A stretch of DNA of 12,994 nucleotides from positions 1 through 12,994 of the forward strand of contig JAIEFH010000168.1 of NCBI GenBank assembly GCA_029067025.1. The letters are read 5' to 3'. Below are positions 1 to 5,936 of the stretch, one piece after another. Made by a program: the position numbers and the translations under genes. Within the stretch, counting starts at the first letter, position 1; each line of letters starts with the position of its first letter. The DNA comes from Oscillospiraceae bacterium (GTDB taxonomy: Bacteria > Bacillota > Clostridia > Oscillospirales > Oscillospiraceae). Below the pieces are notes generated by a model. The model was not told where the DNA came from. It saw only the letters and a program-made list of their open reading frames with translations, and did no database searches.

Positions 1-2
1 GA

Positions 3-446
3 ATATCTGTTGATAAAATAACTTTAGAACTAATTCTGGCATTAACTGCGATGTTATTTACAGGTTTTTTTGAAGAATTGTTGTTTAGAAGTTATTTAGT
101 TAGATTATTGTTGAACAAAAGTAAGGTGCTTGCAATAGCGATACCAAGTTTACTTTTTGGAATGGTGCATTTAGTTAATTTGTTAGGCGGAGCGGATATA
201 GGGCAAACTTTATTGCAAGTATGTTATGCTTCAGCCTTTGGTTTTATGTGCACCGCCTTCTTTTATAAAACTAATAACATTATTCCTTGTATGATCTGCC
301 ATAGTTTAGTTGATATGACAAATGTTATAGCGCCATCCAGCTCTGTTACAGATGACATCATTTTTTCCATTATCGTTATTTTGCTGGGAGTAATTTATGG
401 TACATATTTGATGTACCATAAGTCGCGCAAATTAGAAAAAGGATAA
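3..446 (+). CDS. CPBP family intramembrane metalloprotease, 3' part (5' end outside window)
   Basis: The frame is open from base 3, before the first ATG at 51, so the gene begins upstream of the window; 147 codons are visible. The three signature blocks of the CPBP (CAAX protease and bacteriocin-processing) family are present in order: FFEELLFR (EExxxR), FGMVHLVN (FxxxH) and CMICHSLVDMTN (second His with N/D). All lie in hydrophobic, membrane-spanning stretches. The family is embedded in the membrane; members process prenylated or secreted peptides or give self-immunity to bacteriocins. The substrate here cannot be told. Codon use is strongly AT-rich, unlike the GC-rich genes from about 590 onward, which suggests a foreign segment. 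No bacteriocin gene is visible in the window, though the upstream side is missing. Confidence 0.85.
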   Translation: MSVDKITLELILALTAMLFTGFFEELLFRSYLVRLLLNKSKVLAIAIPSLLFGMVHLVNLLGGADIGQTLLQVCYASAFGFMCTAFFYKTNNIIPCMICHSLVDMTNVIAPSSSVTDDIIFSIIVILLGVIYGTYLMYHKSRKLEKG

Positions 447-470
447 AAAGAGACATTCCCAATATCATAC

Positions 471-499
471 TCGACGCAGACGGGAATGTGTGCTATACT
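471..499 (+). promoter_or_regulatory. Candidate sigma-A promoter for the phosphatase/reductase operon
   Basis: TCGACG (471-476) and TATACT (494-499) are separated by 17 bp. A TG one base before the -10 (491-492) makes it an extended -10. Transcription would start near 506, about 25 bases before the ATG at 532. An 8-bp inverted repeat, ACATTCCC (453-460) with GGGAATGT (482-489), covers the spacer and could be an operator or leftover of an upstream terminator; no T-run follows it. The site lies at the switch from AT-rich to GC-rich DNA. Confidence 0.5.
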
Positions 500-531
500 T
501 GAAGAAAACTGTTCTGTGGAGCGTGTAAACG

Positions 532-1095
532 ATGACGAACATCCTTTTTATCTGTCATGGGAATATATGCCGCAGTCCGATGGCCGAGTTTATCATGAAG
601 GATCTGGTGAAAAAAGCCGGACTGGACAGCCAATTCCACATCGAGTCCGCCGCCACCAGCACCGAGGAGATCGGCAATCCGGTCTATCCCCCTGCCCGCA
701 GGAAGCTGGCGGAACACGGGATCGACTGCGCAGGCAAGACCGCCCGTCAGCTCAAACACAGCGACTACGAAAAATACGACCTGCTGATCGGGATGGATCG
801 GGCCAACCTGCGGAATATGTACCGCATCTGCGGCGGCGACTTTGGCGGCAAGATGCACCTGCTGATGGACTTCACAGGCCGCCGGAAAGGGGCCCCCGCA
901 AAGCCGTTCTCCAGGCTTTGTGGGGAGAGGAGCCGCAGCGGAATGAGCGAGCTTTCGGCATCAGCCGGAAGCGAGGGATATGCAGCTTGCGGCGACGATG
1001 TAGCCGATCCGTGGTATACGAACGACTTTGAAACCACCTGGCGGGATGTGCTGGCCGGGTGTCAAGGGCTGTTGGACGCTTGTAAGGAATCCTGA
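532..1095 (+). CDS. Low-molecular-weight protein-tyrosine phosphatase with in-frame insert
   Basis: Residues 8-15 read CHGNICRS, the CxxxxxR phosphate-binding loop of LMW-PTPs (nucleophile Cys8, Arg14). The general-acid loop is DPWY at 159-162, followed by the usual C-terminal helix (FETTWRDV, GCQGLL). The enzyme would hydrolyse phosphotyrosine or related phosphate esters in the cytoplasm; in Firmicutes such enzymes often oppose tyrosine kinases of capsule synthesis, but no kinase gene is visible here. The protein has 187 residues against roughly 150 for the family. The excess lies between DFTGR (113-117) and DVADPWY (156-162), where normal members have only a few residues; the DNA there is a palindromic element that keeps the frame. 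Activity is uncertain because the insert sits just before the acid loop. The start has a weak GGA (518-520), and no better ATG lies in frame. Confidence 0.82.
   Translation: MTNILFICHGNICRSPMAEFIMKDLVKKAGLDSQFHIESAATSTEEIGNPVYPPARRKLAEHGIDCAGKTARQLKHSDYEKYDLLIGMDRANLRNMYRICGGDFGGKMHLLMDFTGRRKGAPAKPFSRLCGERSRSGMSELSASAGSEGYAACGDDVADPWYTNDFETTWRDVLAGCQGLLDACKES
882..993 (+). repeat. Structured palindromic element inserted in frame in the phosphatase gene
   Basis: The segment can fold into two adjacent hairpins. The first has a 12-bp stem, 894-905 with 914-925 (one G-T wobble) and an 8-base loop. The second is closed by 932-939 with 985-993 (one bulged T at 987) and contains a 9-bp hairpin, 951-959 with 964-972 (one wobble) and a 4-base loop. 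Removing about 35 codons restores a normal-length phosphatase with continuous conserved blocks, so the element looks like a recent insertion that did not break the frame. This resembles in principle the Rickettsia palindromic elements found inside genes. Exact borders and any target duplication are not visible. No second copy was seen in this window. Confidence 0.6.
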
Positions 1096-1107
1096 GCGGG
1101 GTGAGGG

Positions 1108-1255
1108 TATATGGCCCAGCGGCTGGGCATTGCTTTTGCTGATGCGGGGAGTTGGCCTCGCCTATGACGGCGTGCATTTTTCTGAGGAAGGACACCGGGC
1201 ATTTGCCGAAGGGATACAAACAGCGTTGGACGGTCTGTTTTCGAAAAAACAATAA
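1108..1255 (+). pseudogene. Remnant of an SGNH/GDSL-type esterase C-terminus, frameshifted
   Basis: One frame from the ATG at 1111 reads MAQRLGIAFADAGSWP and then hits a stop at 1165. The next frame continues with LAYDGVHFSEEGH and an alpha-helical tail, ending at the stop 1253-1255. Together these match the last part of SGNH-hydrolase esterases, where the DxxH pair in DGVHFSEEGH supplies the catalytic Asp and His. The catalytic Ser block and the rest of the N-terminus are missing, and a frameshift lies at about 1150-1160. It is therefore a decayed gene end between the phosphatase stop (1095) and the flavin reductase. Its TAA ends just before the ribosome site of the next gene, consistent with an ancestral operon order esterase then flavin reductase. 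Confidence 0.6.
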
Positions 1256-1269
1256 TGGAGGAATATCTC

Positions 1270-1830
1270 ATGCGTAAAAATTTTGGAGCGAAGCCCTACA
1301 CCTACCCCCAGCCGGTGTTCATCATCGCCACCTACGGCGAGGACGGCACTCCAGACGCCATGAACGCGGCCTGGGGCGGCATCAGCGAAGCTGCTGAGAT
1401 CTCCATGTGCATCAGCGCTGGCCACAAGACGACGAAAAATATCTTGGCCCGGAAAGCCTTCACTGTGAGCATGGCCGATGCCGCCCATGTGGTGGAGTGC
1501 GACTATGTGGGCGTGGCGTCTGGGAATGACGTGCCGGATAAGCTGGCAAAGGCCGGGTTCCACACCACGAAAAGCGAGTTCGTGGACGCGCCCCTCATCG
1601 ACGAGCTGGCCATGGCGGTGGAGTGCAGGCTCATCAGCTACGACCCGGAGACCTGCCGTCTGGTGGGCGAAATCGTGAACGTCAGCGTAGACGAGAGCGT
1701 ACTCACTCCGGAGGGCAAGGTGGACGTGGCCAAGCTGGCCCCCATTGTTTTTGACCCGGTGAACAGCGCCTATCACAAGCTGGGCGAAAAGGTCGGGAAC
1801 GCGTTCCAGGATGGGATGAAATTGAAATGA
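1270..1830 (+). CDS. Flavin reductase family protein (flavoredoxin-like)
   Basis: This 186-residue protein has the small FMN-binding split-barrel fold of the flavin reductase family. Typical blocks are the N-terminal YPQPVFIIATYG, the FMN-binding region NAAWGGISEAAEISMCIS, and HKTTKNI followed by AFTVSMAD. Members bind FMN and reduce it with NAD(P)H or pass electrons from other donors; the partner is unknown here. The ATG at 1270 is chosen over that at 1255 because the best ribosome site, GGAGGA (1257-1262), sits 7 bases before 1270 and overlaps the 1255 ATG. Its stop overlaps the next gene in ATGA, so the two are translated together. A link to repair of oxidised methionine is inferred from that pairing. 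Confidence 0.85.
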   Translation: MRKNFGAKPYTYPQPVFIIATYGEDGTPDAMNAAWGGISEAAEISMCISAGHKTTKNILARKAFTVSMADAAHVVECDYVGVASGNDVPDKLAKAGFHTTKSEFVDAPLIDELAMAVECRLISYDPETCRLVGEIVNVSVDESVLTPEGKVDVAKLAPIVFDPVNSAYHKLGEKVGNAFQDGMKLK

Positions 1831-2285
1831 TGACGGACTATCAAACGCTGAACCAACAGCTCTTCGCACTGGTCCACGGTGTGCCCCATCGGATCGCAAA
1901 CCTGGCCAATGCCGCGGCGCTGCTCTACCACACCATGGAGGGACTTAACTGGGCCGGGTTTTACCTGTTGGAAAACGACATTCTGGTGTTGGGTCCGTTT
2001 CAAGGCAAGCACGCCTGCATCGAGATCCCCGTGGGGCGCGGGGTGTGTGGGACAGCCGTGGCGGAGGCCAGGACACAGCTCGTCCATGACGTCCACCAGT
2101 TCCCCGGCCACATCGCCTGCGACAGCGCATCCAACTCGGAAATCGTTGTTCCCATCCACATGGGCAGGCAAATCGTCGGCGTGCTGGATATTGACAGCCC
2201 CAACATCGGACGCTTTACCGAGGAGGATCGCACCGGGCTGGAGGAATTCGTGCGCATCTTGGAAACAGAGGTTTGGGGACTGTAA
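1827..2285 (+). CDS. msrC: Free methionine-(R)-sulfoxide reductase (GAF-domain fRMsr)
   Basis: This is a single GAF domain of 152 residues with the full fRMsr signature: HACIEIPVGRGVCGTAVAE, then DVHQFPGHIACDSASNSEIV and GVLDIDSP. The three cysteines at 64, 74 and 98 correspond to the redox-active trio of the E. coli enzyme YebR/MsrC (Cys84, Cys94 and Cys118). The enzyme reduces free L-methionine-(R)-sulfoxide to methionine in the cytoplasm, normally regenerated by thioredoxin. The first ATG (1827) overlaps the flavin reductase stop in ATGA; a second ATG at 1830 is equally usable, so the two genes are probably translationally coupled. It is the last gene before a strong inverted repeat. Confidence 0.93.
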   Translation: MMTDYQTLNQQLFALVHGVPHRIANLANAAALLYHTMEGLNWAGFYLLENDILVLGPFQGKHACIEIPVGRGVCGTAVAEARTQLVHDVHQFPGHIACDSASNSEIVVPIHMGRQIVGVLDIDSPNIGRFTEEDRTGLEEFVRILETEVWGL

Positions 2286-2337
2286 AAAAACAAGCCCCTT
2301 GTCAGGAGCACCGCCTGTCGGACAATTATCTGAACAT

Positions 2338-2395
2338 TCATCATAATCATTAAGCCGCAGTGATAAAAATCACTGCGGCTTAATGATTATGATGA
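2338..2395. terminator. Long perfect inverted repeat, bidirectional terminator between convergent genes
   Basis: Bases 2338-2364 pair perfectly with 2369-2395, a 27-bp stem with a 4-base A loop. The GC-rich core is GCCGCAGTGA with its complement; the outer arms are AT-rich (TCATAATCATTAA and complement), so either strand gives a hairpin followed by a U-containing arm. It lies between msrC (plus strand) and the end of the feo cluster (minus strand). The stem is longer than a usual terminator and has no clean T-run, so a second role cannot be excluded. Confidence 0.75.
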
Positions 2396-2432
2396 TCTAT
2401 AAACGGATTTCCAGTATTGCGGCTGAAACCGG

Positions 2433-2612
2433 TTACCGTTCCACAGGCCTCTTTTCACCGGCCGGTATGCTTTTCCCGCAGCCGTACCCGCAATCAGAGC
2501 ACTGGCAGCCGCAGCTCCTCTCCCCATCCCGTCTGTTCCTTTGGATCATCGCGGCGGCCAGCAAAACCATTATCCCCACCGCAATTGCAACAATCATATC
2601 AGCGCCGTTCAT
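2433..2612 (-). CDS. FeoB-associated Cys-rich membrane protein
   Basis: This 59-residue protein has a single N-terminal membrane segment (about residues 5-22, MIVAIAVGIMVLLAAAMI), a basic stretch (QRNRRDGER) and a cysteine-rich tail reading SCGCQCSDCGYGCGK. This is the layout of the small FeoB-associated Cys-rich proteins encoded after feoB in Firmicutes. They are thought to sit beside the FeoB channel and possibly bind or hand on Fe(II); the biochemical role is not settled. The ribosome site GGAGG (2623-2619) begins inside the feoB TAG stop. ATG 2612 gives a 6-base spacing; ATG 2615 lies only 3 bases after it. The tight junction shows co-translation with feoB. Confidence 0.85.
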   Translation of the reverse strand: MNGADMIVAIAVGIMVLLAAAMIQRNRRDGERSCGCQCSDCGYGCGKSIPAGEKRPVER

Positions 2613-2622
2613 CATATCCCTC

Positions 2623-4971
2623 CTAAACGCCGATGGCCAGGCAAACACCCCGCACGAAAAACGCCACGATCCAGGCGACCGCACATTGCCACAACACGAC
2701 GCCCACTGCCCATCTGCCCCCCAGTTCCCGTCGAATCGCAGCGATGGAGGCCACACAGGGGGTATACAAAAGTGAAAACACCAGCATCGTCGCGGCGTCA
2801 ACGGTTGTCAACGCGGCCTGGATTCCGCCGCCGAACAGCAGTTCCATGGTAGAAACCACGCTCTCCTTTGCCATGAAACCGCTCACCAGCGAGGTCACAA
2901 TGCGCCAGTCGCCCAACCCGAGAGGAGCCAGAACCGGGGCCAGCCAGCCGACCACCGCCGCCATCAAGCTCTCCGACGGCGTGGATACGGTATTCAGATG
3001 TAAATCAAAGCTCTGCAAAAACCACACCACGATGGTGGCCAGCAAAATGATGCTGAACGCCTTGTTCAAAAAATCCTTGGCTTTTTCCCACAAAAGTTGC
3101 GCCACGTTTTTCGCCCCGGGCATTCGGTAATTCGGAAGCTCCATCACAAAGGGAACCGCCTCGCCCTTGAACAGCGTCTCTTTGAACAGCAGGGCCACCA
3201 CGATGGCCACGGCGATGCCCAGCAGGTACAGCCCGGTCATGATAAGCCCCCCCTGTCCGGGAAAAAACGCGCCCACAAAGAAGGCGTAGATGGGGAGCTT
3301 TGCCGTGCAGCTCATAAACGGCGTGAGCAGGATGGTCATTTTTCGGTCGCGCTTACTGGGCAGGGTCCTGGTCGCCATCACGGCCGGCACCGTGCAGCCA
3401 AAGCCGATCAGCATCGGCACGATGCTGCGCCCTGAAAGCCCCAGCTTTCGCAGCAGCTTGTCCATAAAGAACGCCACACGGGCGACATACCCGCTGTCCT
3501 CCATGATGGACAGGAAGAAAAACAGCGTGACAACGATGGGCAGGAAGCTCAGGACGCTCCCCACGCCGCCAAAGATCCCGTCAATCACCAGGCTGTGAAG
3601 CGCTCCGTTGACATGGGCGGCAGTCATCCAGCCGTCTACCGCCAAAGAGAGCGCGTCGATCCCCGTCTCCAGAAGCTCCTGGAAGAATGCGCCGATCACA
3701 TTGAACGTCAGGTAAAAGACCAGCCCCATGATGGCGATGAAGCAGGGGATGGCCGTCCATTTTCCGGTGAGGACCCTGTCAATTTTTTCCGAGCGGATGC
3801 GCTCGCGGCTCTCCCGGGGCTTCTGCACCGTGCGCTCGCAGATATGTTCAATAAAGTCAAAGCGCATATCGGCAATGGCGGCGCTGCGGTCCATTCCGCC
3901 CTCCCGCTCCATCTGCGCGACAATGTGCTCGATGGTCTCTTTCTCATTCTGATCCAGCTTCAGCTGCTCCAGGATCAGCGTATCCCCCTCGATCACCTTC
4001 GTGGCGGAAAACCGCAGCGGCAGGCCGGCCTGCTCCGCGTGGTCCTCGAGGATAGCGCCCACCGCGTGGATTGCCCGGTGGATGGCGCCGCCATGGTCGT
4101 CCTTGCTGCAAAAGTCCTGCTTCCTCGGCCGCTCCTGATACTGGGCGATATGTAGGGCATGGTCTACCAGCTCCCGCACCCCTTGATTTTTCGCGGCGGA
4201 AATGGGGACCACGGGGACACCCAGCATGGCCTCCATCCCATTAATGTCGATGGAACCGTTGTTGCTGGTGACCTCGTCCATCATGTTGAGGGCCACCACC
4301 AGAGGGACGTTCATTTCCAGAAGCTGCATGGTCAGGTACAGGTTGCGCTCGATGTTGGTAGCGTCCACGATGTTGATGATGGCGCAGGGCCGCTCTCCCA
4401 GAACAAAATTTCGGGAGACGATCTCCTCGCTGCTGTAAGGCGACATGGAATAAATCCCCGGCAGATCGGTGACCCGCGTTTCAGGATGCCCCTTGATGGG
4501 TCCGTCCTTTCGGTCCACGGTCACGCCCGGGAAATTGCCCACGTGCTGGTTGGCGCCGGTCAGTTGGTTAAACAGCGTGGTCTTTCCGCAGTTCTGGTTG
4601 CCCACGAGGGCAAAGGTGAGCAGCGTCCCCTCTGGCAGCGCCTCGCCATCCCCCCTGGCGTGATATTTCCCGTCCTCCCCCAGTCCCGGGTGCTCCGAGG
4701 GATCGAACCGGTCCACACGGCGGTGCTGATTCGTTCTCTCCTGAATGGGCCTGACGGCAATCTGATCCGCGTCCGCCAGCCGGAGCGTCAGCTCATAGCC
4801 GTGGATCTGCAACTCAACGGGGTCCCCCATGGGCGCGAACTTCACCACCGTGACTTCCGCGCCCGGGATCACGCCCATATCCAGAAAATGCTGCCGGAGC
4901 GCGCCCTCTCCGCCTACCTCCGTAATCACGGCGCTCTCTCCGGCCTTCAGGTTTTTTAAGGTCATATCCAT
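2623..4971 (-). CDS. feoB: Ferrous iron transporter, FeoA-FeoB fusion
   Basis: The 782-residue protein imports Fe(II) across the cytoplasmic membrane. Residues 1-75 form a FeoA (SH3-like) domain (LKNLKAGESAVITEV, RQHFLDMGVIPG). After a linker comes the FeoB GTPase domain: G1 GNQNCGKT (124-131), G2 in FPGVTV, G3 DLPG (169-172), G4 NMMD (229-232, the usual FeoB form) and SAAKNQG. The membrane part holds two Gate repeats, IGFGCTVPAVMATRTL with SCTAKLPIYAFF, and GFMAKESVVSTMELLF. FeoA is usually a separate protein that assists FeoB. ATG 4971 is preferred because AGGAGA lies 9 bases upstream; a GTG at 4977 is too close to it. The gene is first in its operon and followed directly by the Cys-rich membrane protein. 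Confidence 0.95.
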   Translation of the reverse strand: MDMTLKNLKAGESAVITEVGGEGALRQHFLDMGVIPGAEVTVVKFAPMGDPVELQIHGYELTLRLADADQIAVRPIQERTNQHRRVDRFDPSEHPGLGEDGKYHARGDGEALPEGTLLTFALVGNQNCGKTTLFNQLTGANQHVGNFPGVTVDRKDGPIKGHPETRVTDLPGIYSMSPYSSEEIVSRNFVLGERPCAIINIVDATNIERNLYLTMQLLEMNVPLVVALNMMDEVTSNNGSIDINGMEAMLGVPVVPISAAKNQGVRELVDHALHIAQYQERPRKQDFCSKDDHGGAIHRAIHAVGAILEDHAEQAGLPLRFSATKVIEGDTLILEQLKLDQNEKETIEHIVAQMEREGGMDRSAAIADMRFDFIEHICERTVQKPRESRERIRSEKIDRVLTGKWTAIPCFIAIMGLVFYLTFNVIGAFFQELLETGIDALSLAVDGWMTAAHVNGALHSLVIDGIFGGVGSVLSFLPIVVTLFFFLSIMEDSGYVARVAFFMDKLLRKLGLSGRSIVPMLIGFGCTVPAVMATRTLPSKRDRKMTILLTPFMSCTAKLPIYAFFVGAFFPGQGGLIMTGLYLLGIAVAIVVALLFKETLFKGEAVPFVMELPNYRMPGAKNVAQLLWEKAKDFLNKAFSIILLATIVVWFLQSFDLHLNTVSTPSESLMAAVVGWLAPVLAPLGLGDWRIVTSLVSGFMAKESVVSTMELLFGGGIQAALTTVDAATMLVFSLLYTPCVASIAAIRRELGGRWAVGVVLWQCAVAWIVAFFVRGVCLAIGV

Positions 4972-4998
4972 AAACACATCTCTCCTGTCATCGGCTGA

Positions 4999-5027
4999 AT
5001 TGTACCATAGCCGGCGGGGAAAATCTA
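4999..5027 (-). promoter_or_regulatory. Candidate promoter of the feo operon
   Basis: On the minus strand TACAAT (5004-4999) is preceded by TGG, giving an extended -10 (TGnTACAAT). A weak -35, TAGATT (5027-5022), lies 17 bp upstream. The start would be near 4993, about 20 bases before ATG 4971. I see no convincing 19-bp Fur box over it, so iron control is expected from the family but not shown by the sequence. Confidence 0.45.
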
Positions 5028-5246
5028 CTGCATTTCCGCATTTTTACGGTACGCAAGATATTGGCGGTATTTCAGCTCCCGCAGATAATCAATGGCCTCA
5101 TGTTTCAGCACAAATTTGCAGCAGCAATCAAGCTGGCACTGTTCGCCACATTCGCGGGGGAAACCATCTTCTCCCCCTTTTCGTTGGGGGATGGCTAGTT
5201 CTTTCCCTTTCCGCCAGTAGAGCGAACAGGCTGGCCCGTTATGCCG
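5025..5246 (-). pseudogene. Start-less Cys-rich reading frame upstream of feo (unrecognised, possible remnant)
   Basis: A frame of 73 codons is open from the stop at 5249-5247 to the TAG at 5027-5025 without any ATG except the third-last codon. It contains a cysteine cluster (RECGEQCQLDCCCKF) followed by a helix-like, charged tail (KHEAIDYLRELKYRQYLAYRKNAEMQ split as KHEAIDYLRELKY and RQYLAYRKNAEMQ). The tail looks like real protein rather than random sequence. I do not recognise a family. It may be the 3' end of a lost gene whose stop now overlaps the feo promoter, or chance. A hairpin (TCCCCC/GGGGGA, about 5172-5192) lies inside it. The rest of the stretch from 4978 to 5366 holds only the two promoters. 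Confidence 0.3.
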
Positions 5247-5298
5247 CTAAACTGCTCGGTTCCAGAAAAATAATTTTAATTCTTTTCTCGTTTTTCTA

Positions 5299-5327
5299 TT
5301 GACTATATTCCACTTGTGGAATATAAT
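5299..5327 (+). promoter_or_regulatory. padR operon promoter with palindromic operator in the spacer
   Basis: TTGACT (5299-5304) and a perfect TATAAT (5322-5327) are exactly 17 bp apart. A perfect inverted repeat, TATATTCCAC (5304-5313) and GTGGAATATA (5316-5325) with a 2-base centre, fills the spacer and touches both elements. A dimeric repressor bound there would block RNA polymerase. The adjacent gene is a PadR regulator, so autoregulation is the simplest reading. Confidence 0.8.
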
Positions 5328-5366
5328 TGGCGTGTAAAATCAGCCAGCGAAAGGAGGCCGCATTGT

Positions 5367-5936
5367 ATGTTAAAGCACGGAATTCTAGGATTGCTTAATT
5401 ATCGGGAAATGACTGGATATGAAATTATGGAGACCTTTCGGGATTCACTAAACTATTTCTGGGATGCAAAAACAAGTCAGATTTATAGGGAGCTGCAAGG
5501 GCTGGAACAAAAGGAGTGGGTCAGCAAAACGGTTGTTCCGCAAAACGGGAAGCCTGACAAAAATGTTTATTCTATCACAGCGGCAGGCCGGGAGGAATTG
5601 CTGCGATGGCTTGCGGATGATGACTTGGGACTCAGGGTCAAAACGCCAATTTTGATGAAAGTCTTTTTCCTTGGGGAAAGAAGTGCCGAAGATAACATCC
5701 GTTATTTTGAAAGCGTGAAGAGATGCTGCGAACTATTTCTAAAGAGTTTAGAGTCTGTTCCGCAATACATTGACACTTACGGCGATATGATTGGGCAGAA
5801 AGACAAAGCACTTTATTGGCAAATGACGGCAGAATACGGTCGGCGAAGCACACAGATGCAGATTGAATGGGCGCAGGACTGCATCCAACGATTGGAGGAA
5901 AACAGAAAGCATGAATATTTTGGTGATAAACGGTAG
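5367..5936 (+). CDS. PadR family transcriptional regulator
   Basis: This 189-residue protein begins with a PadR winged helix (about residues 1-85): MLKHGILGLL, TGYEIMETF, the recognition region KTSQIYRELQGLE, and a wing with KPDKNVYSIT. The C-terminal half is the helical dimerisation domain of the PadR subfamily with the Vir_act_alpha_C region. PadR proteins usually repress genes for detoxification or transport and release DNA when bound by a small-molecule ligand. The ATG at 5367 follows AAGGAGG (5351-5357) by 9 bases; upstream in-frame codons lie within the promoter. The gene overlaps the start of the flavodoxin gene by 26 bases. The palindrome at 5304-5325 is its likely operator. Confidence 0.92.
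   Translation: MLKHGILGLLNYREMTGYEIMETFRDSLNYFWDAKTSQIYRELQGLEQKEWVSKTVVPQNGKPDKNVYSITAAGREELLRWLADDDLGLRVKTPILMKVFFLGERSAEDNIRYFESVKRCCELFLKSLESVPQYIDTYGDMIGQKDKALYWQMTAEYGRRSTQMQIEWAQDCIQRLEENRKHEYFGDKR

Noticed and set aside
453..489. Inverted repeat as a terminator of the CPBP gene
   Set aside because: The loop is 21 bases and no T-run follows; it is better noted as a possible operator over the promoter.
1162..1899. Minus-strand frame of 245 codons over the flavin reductase
   Set aside because: It is an antisense shadow of the flavin reductase, with compositionally biased sequence and no domain.
3595..4959. Long plus-strand frames (186 and 266 codons) opposite feoB
   Set aside because: They are His/Gly/Val-rich mirror frames of a GC-rich coding sequence, with no motif or ribosome site; feoB on the other strand is certain.
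5085..5100. GATAATCAAT as a Fur box for feo
   Set aside because: Only a half-site is present, and it lies more than 80 bases upstream of the likely feo promoter.
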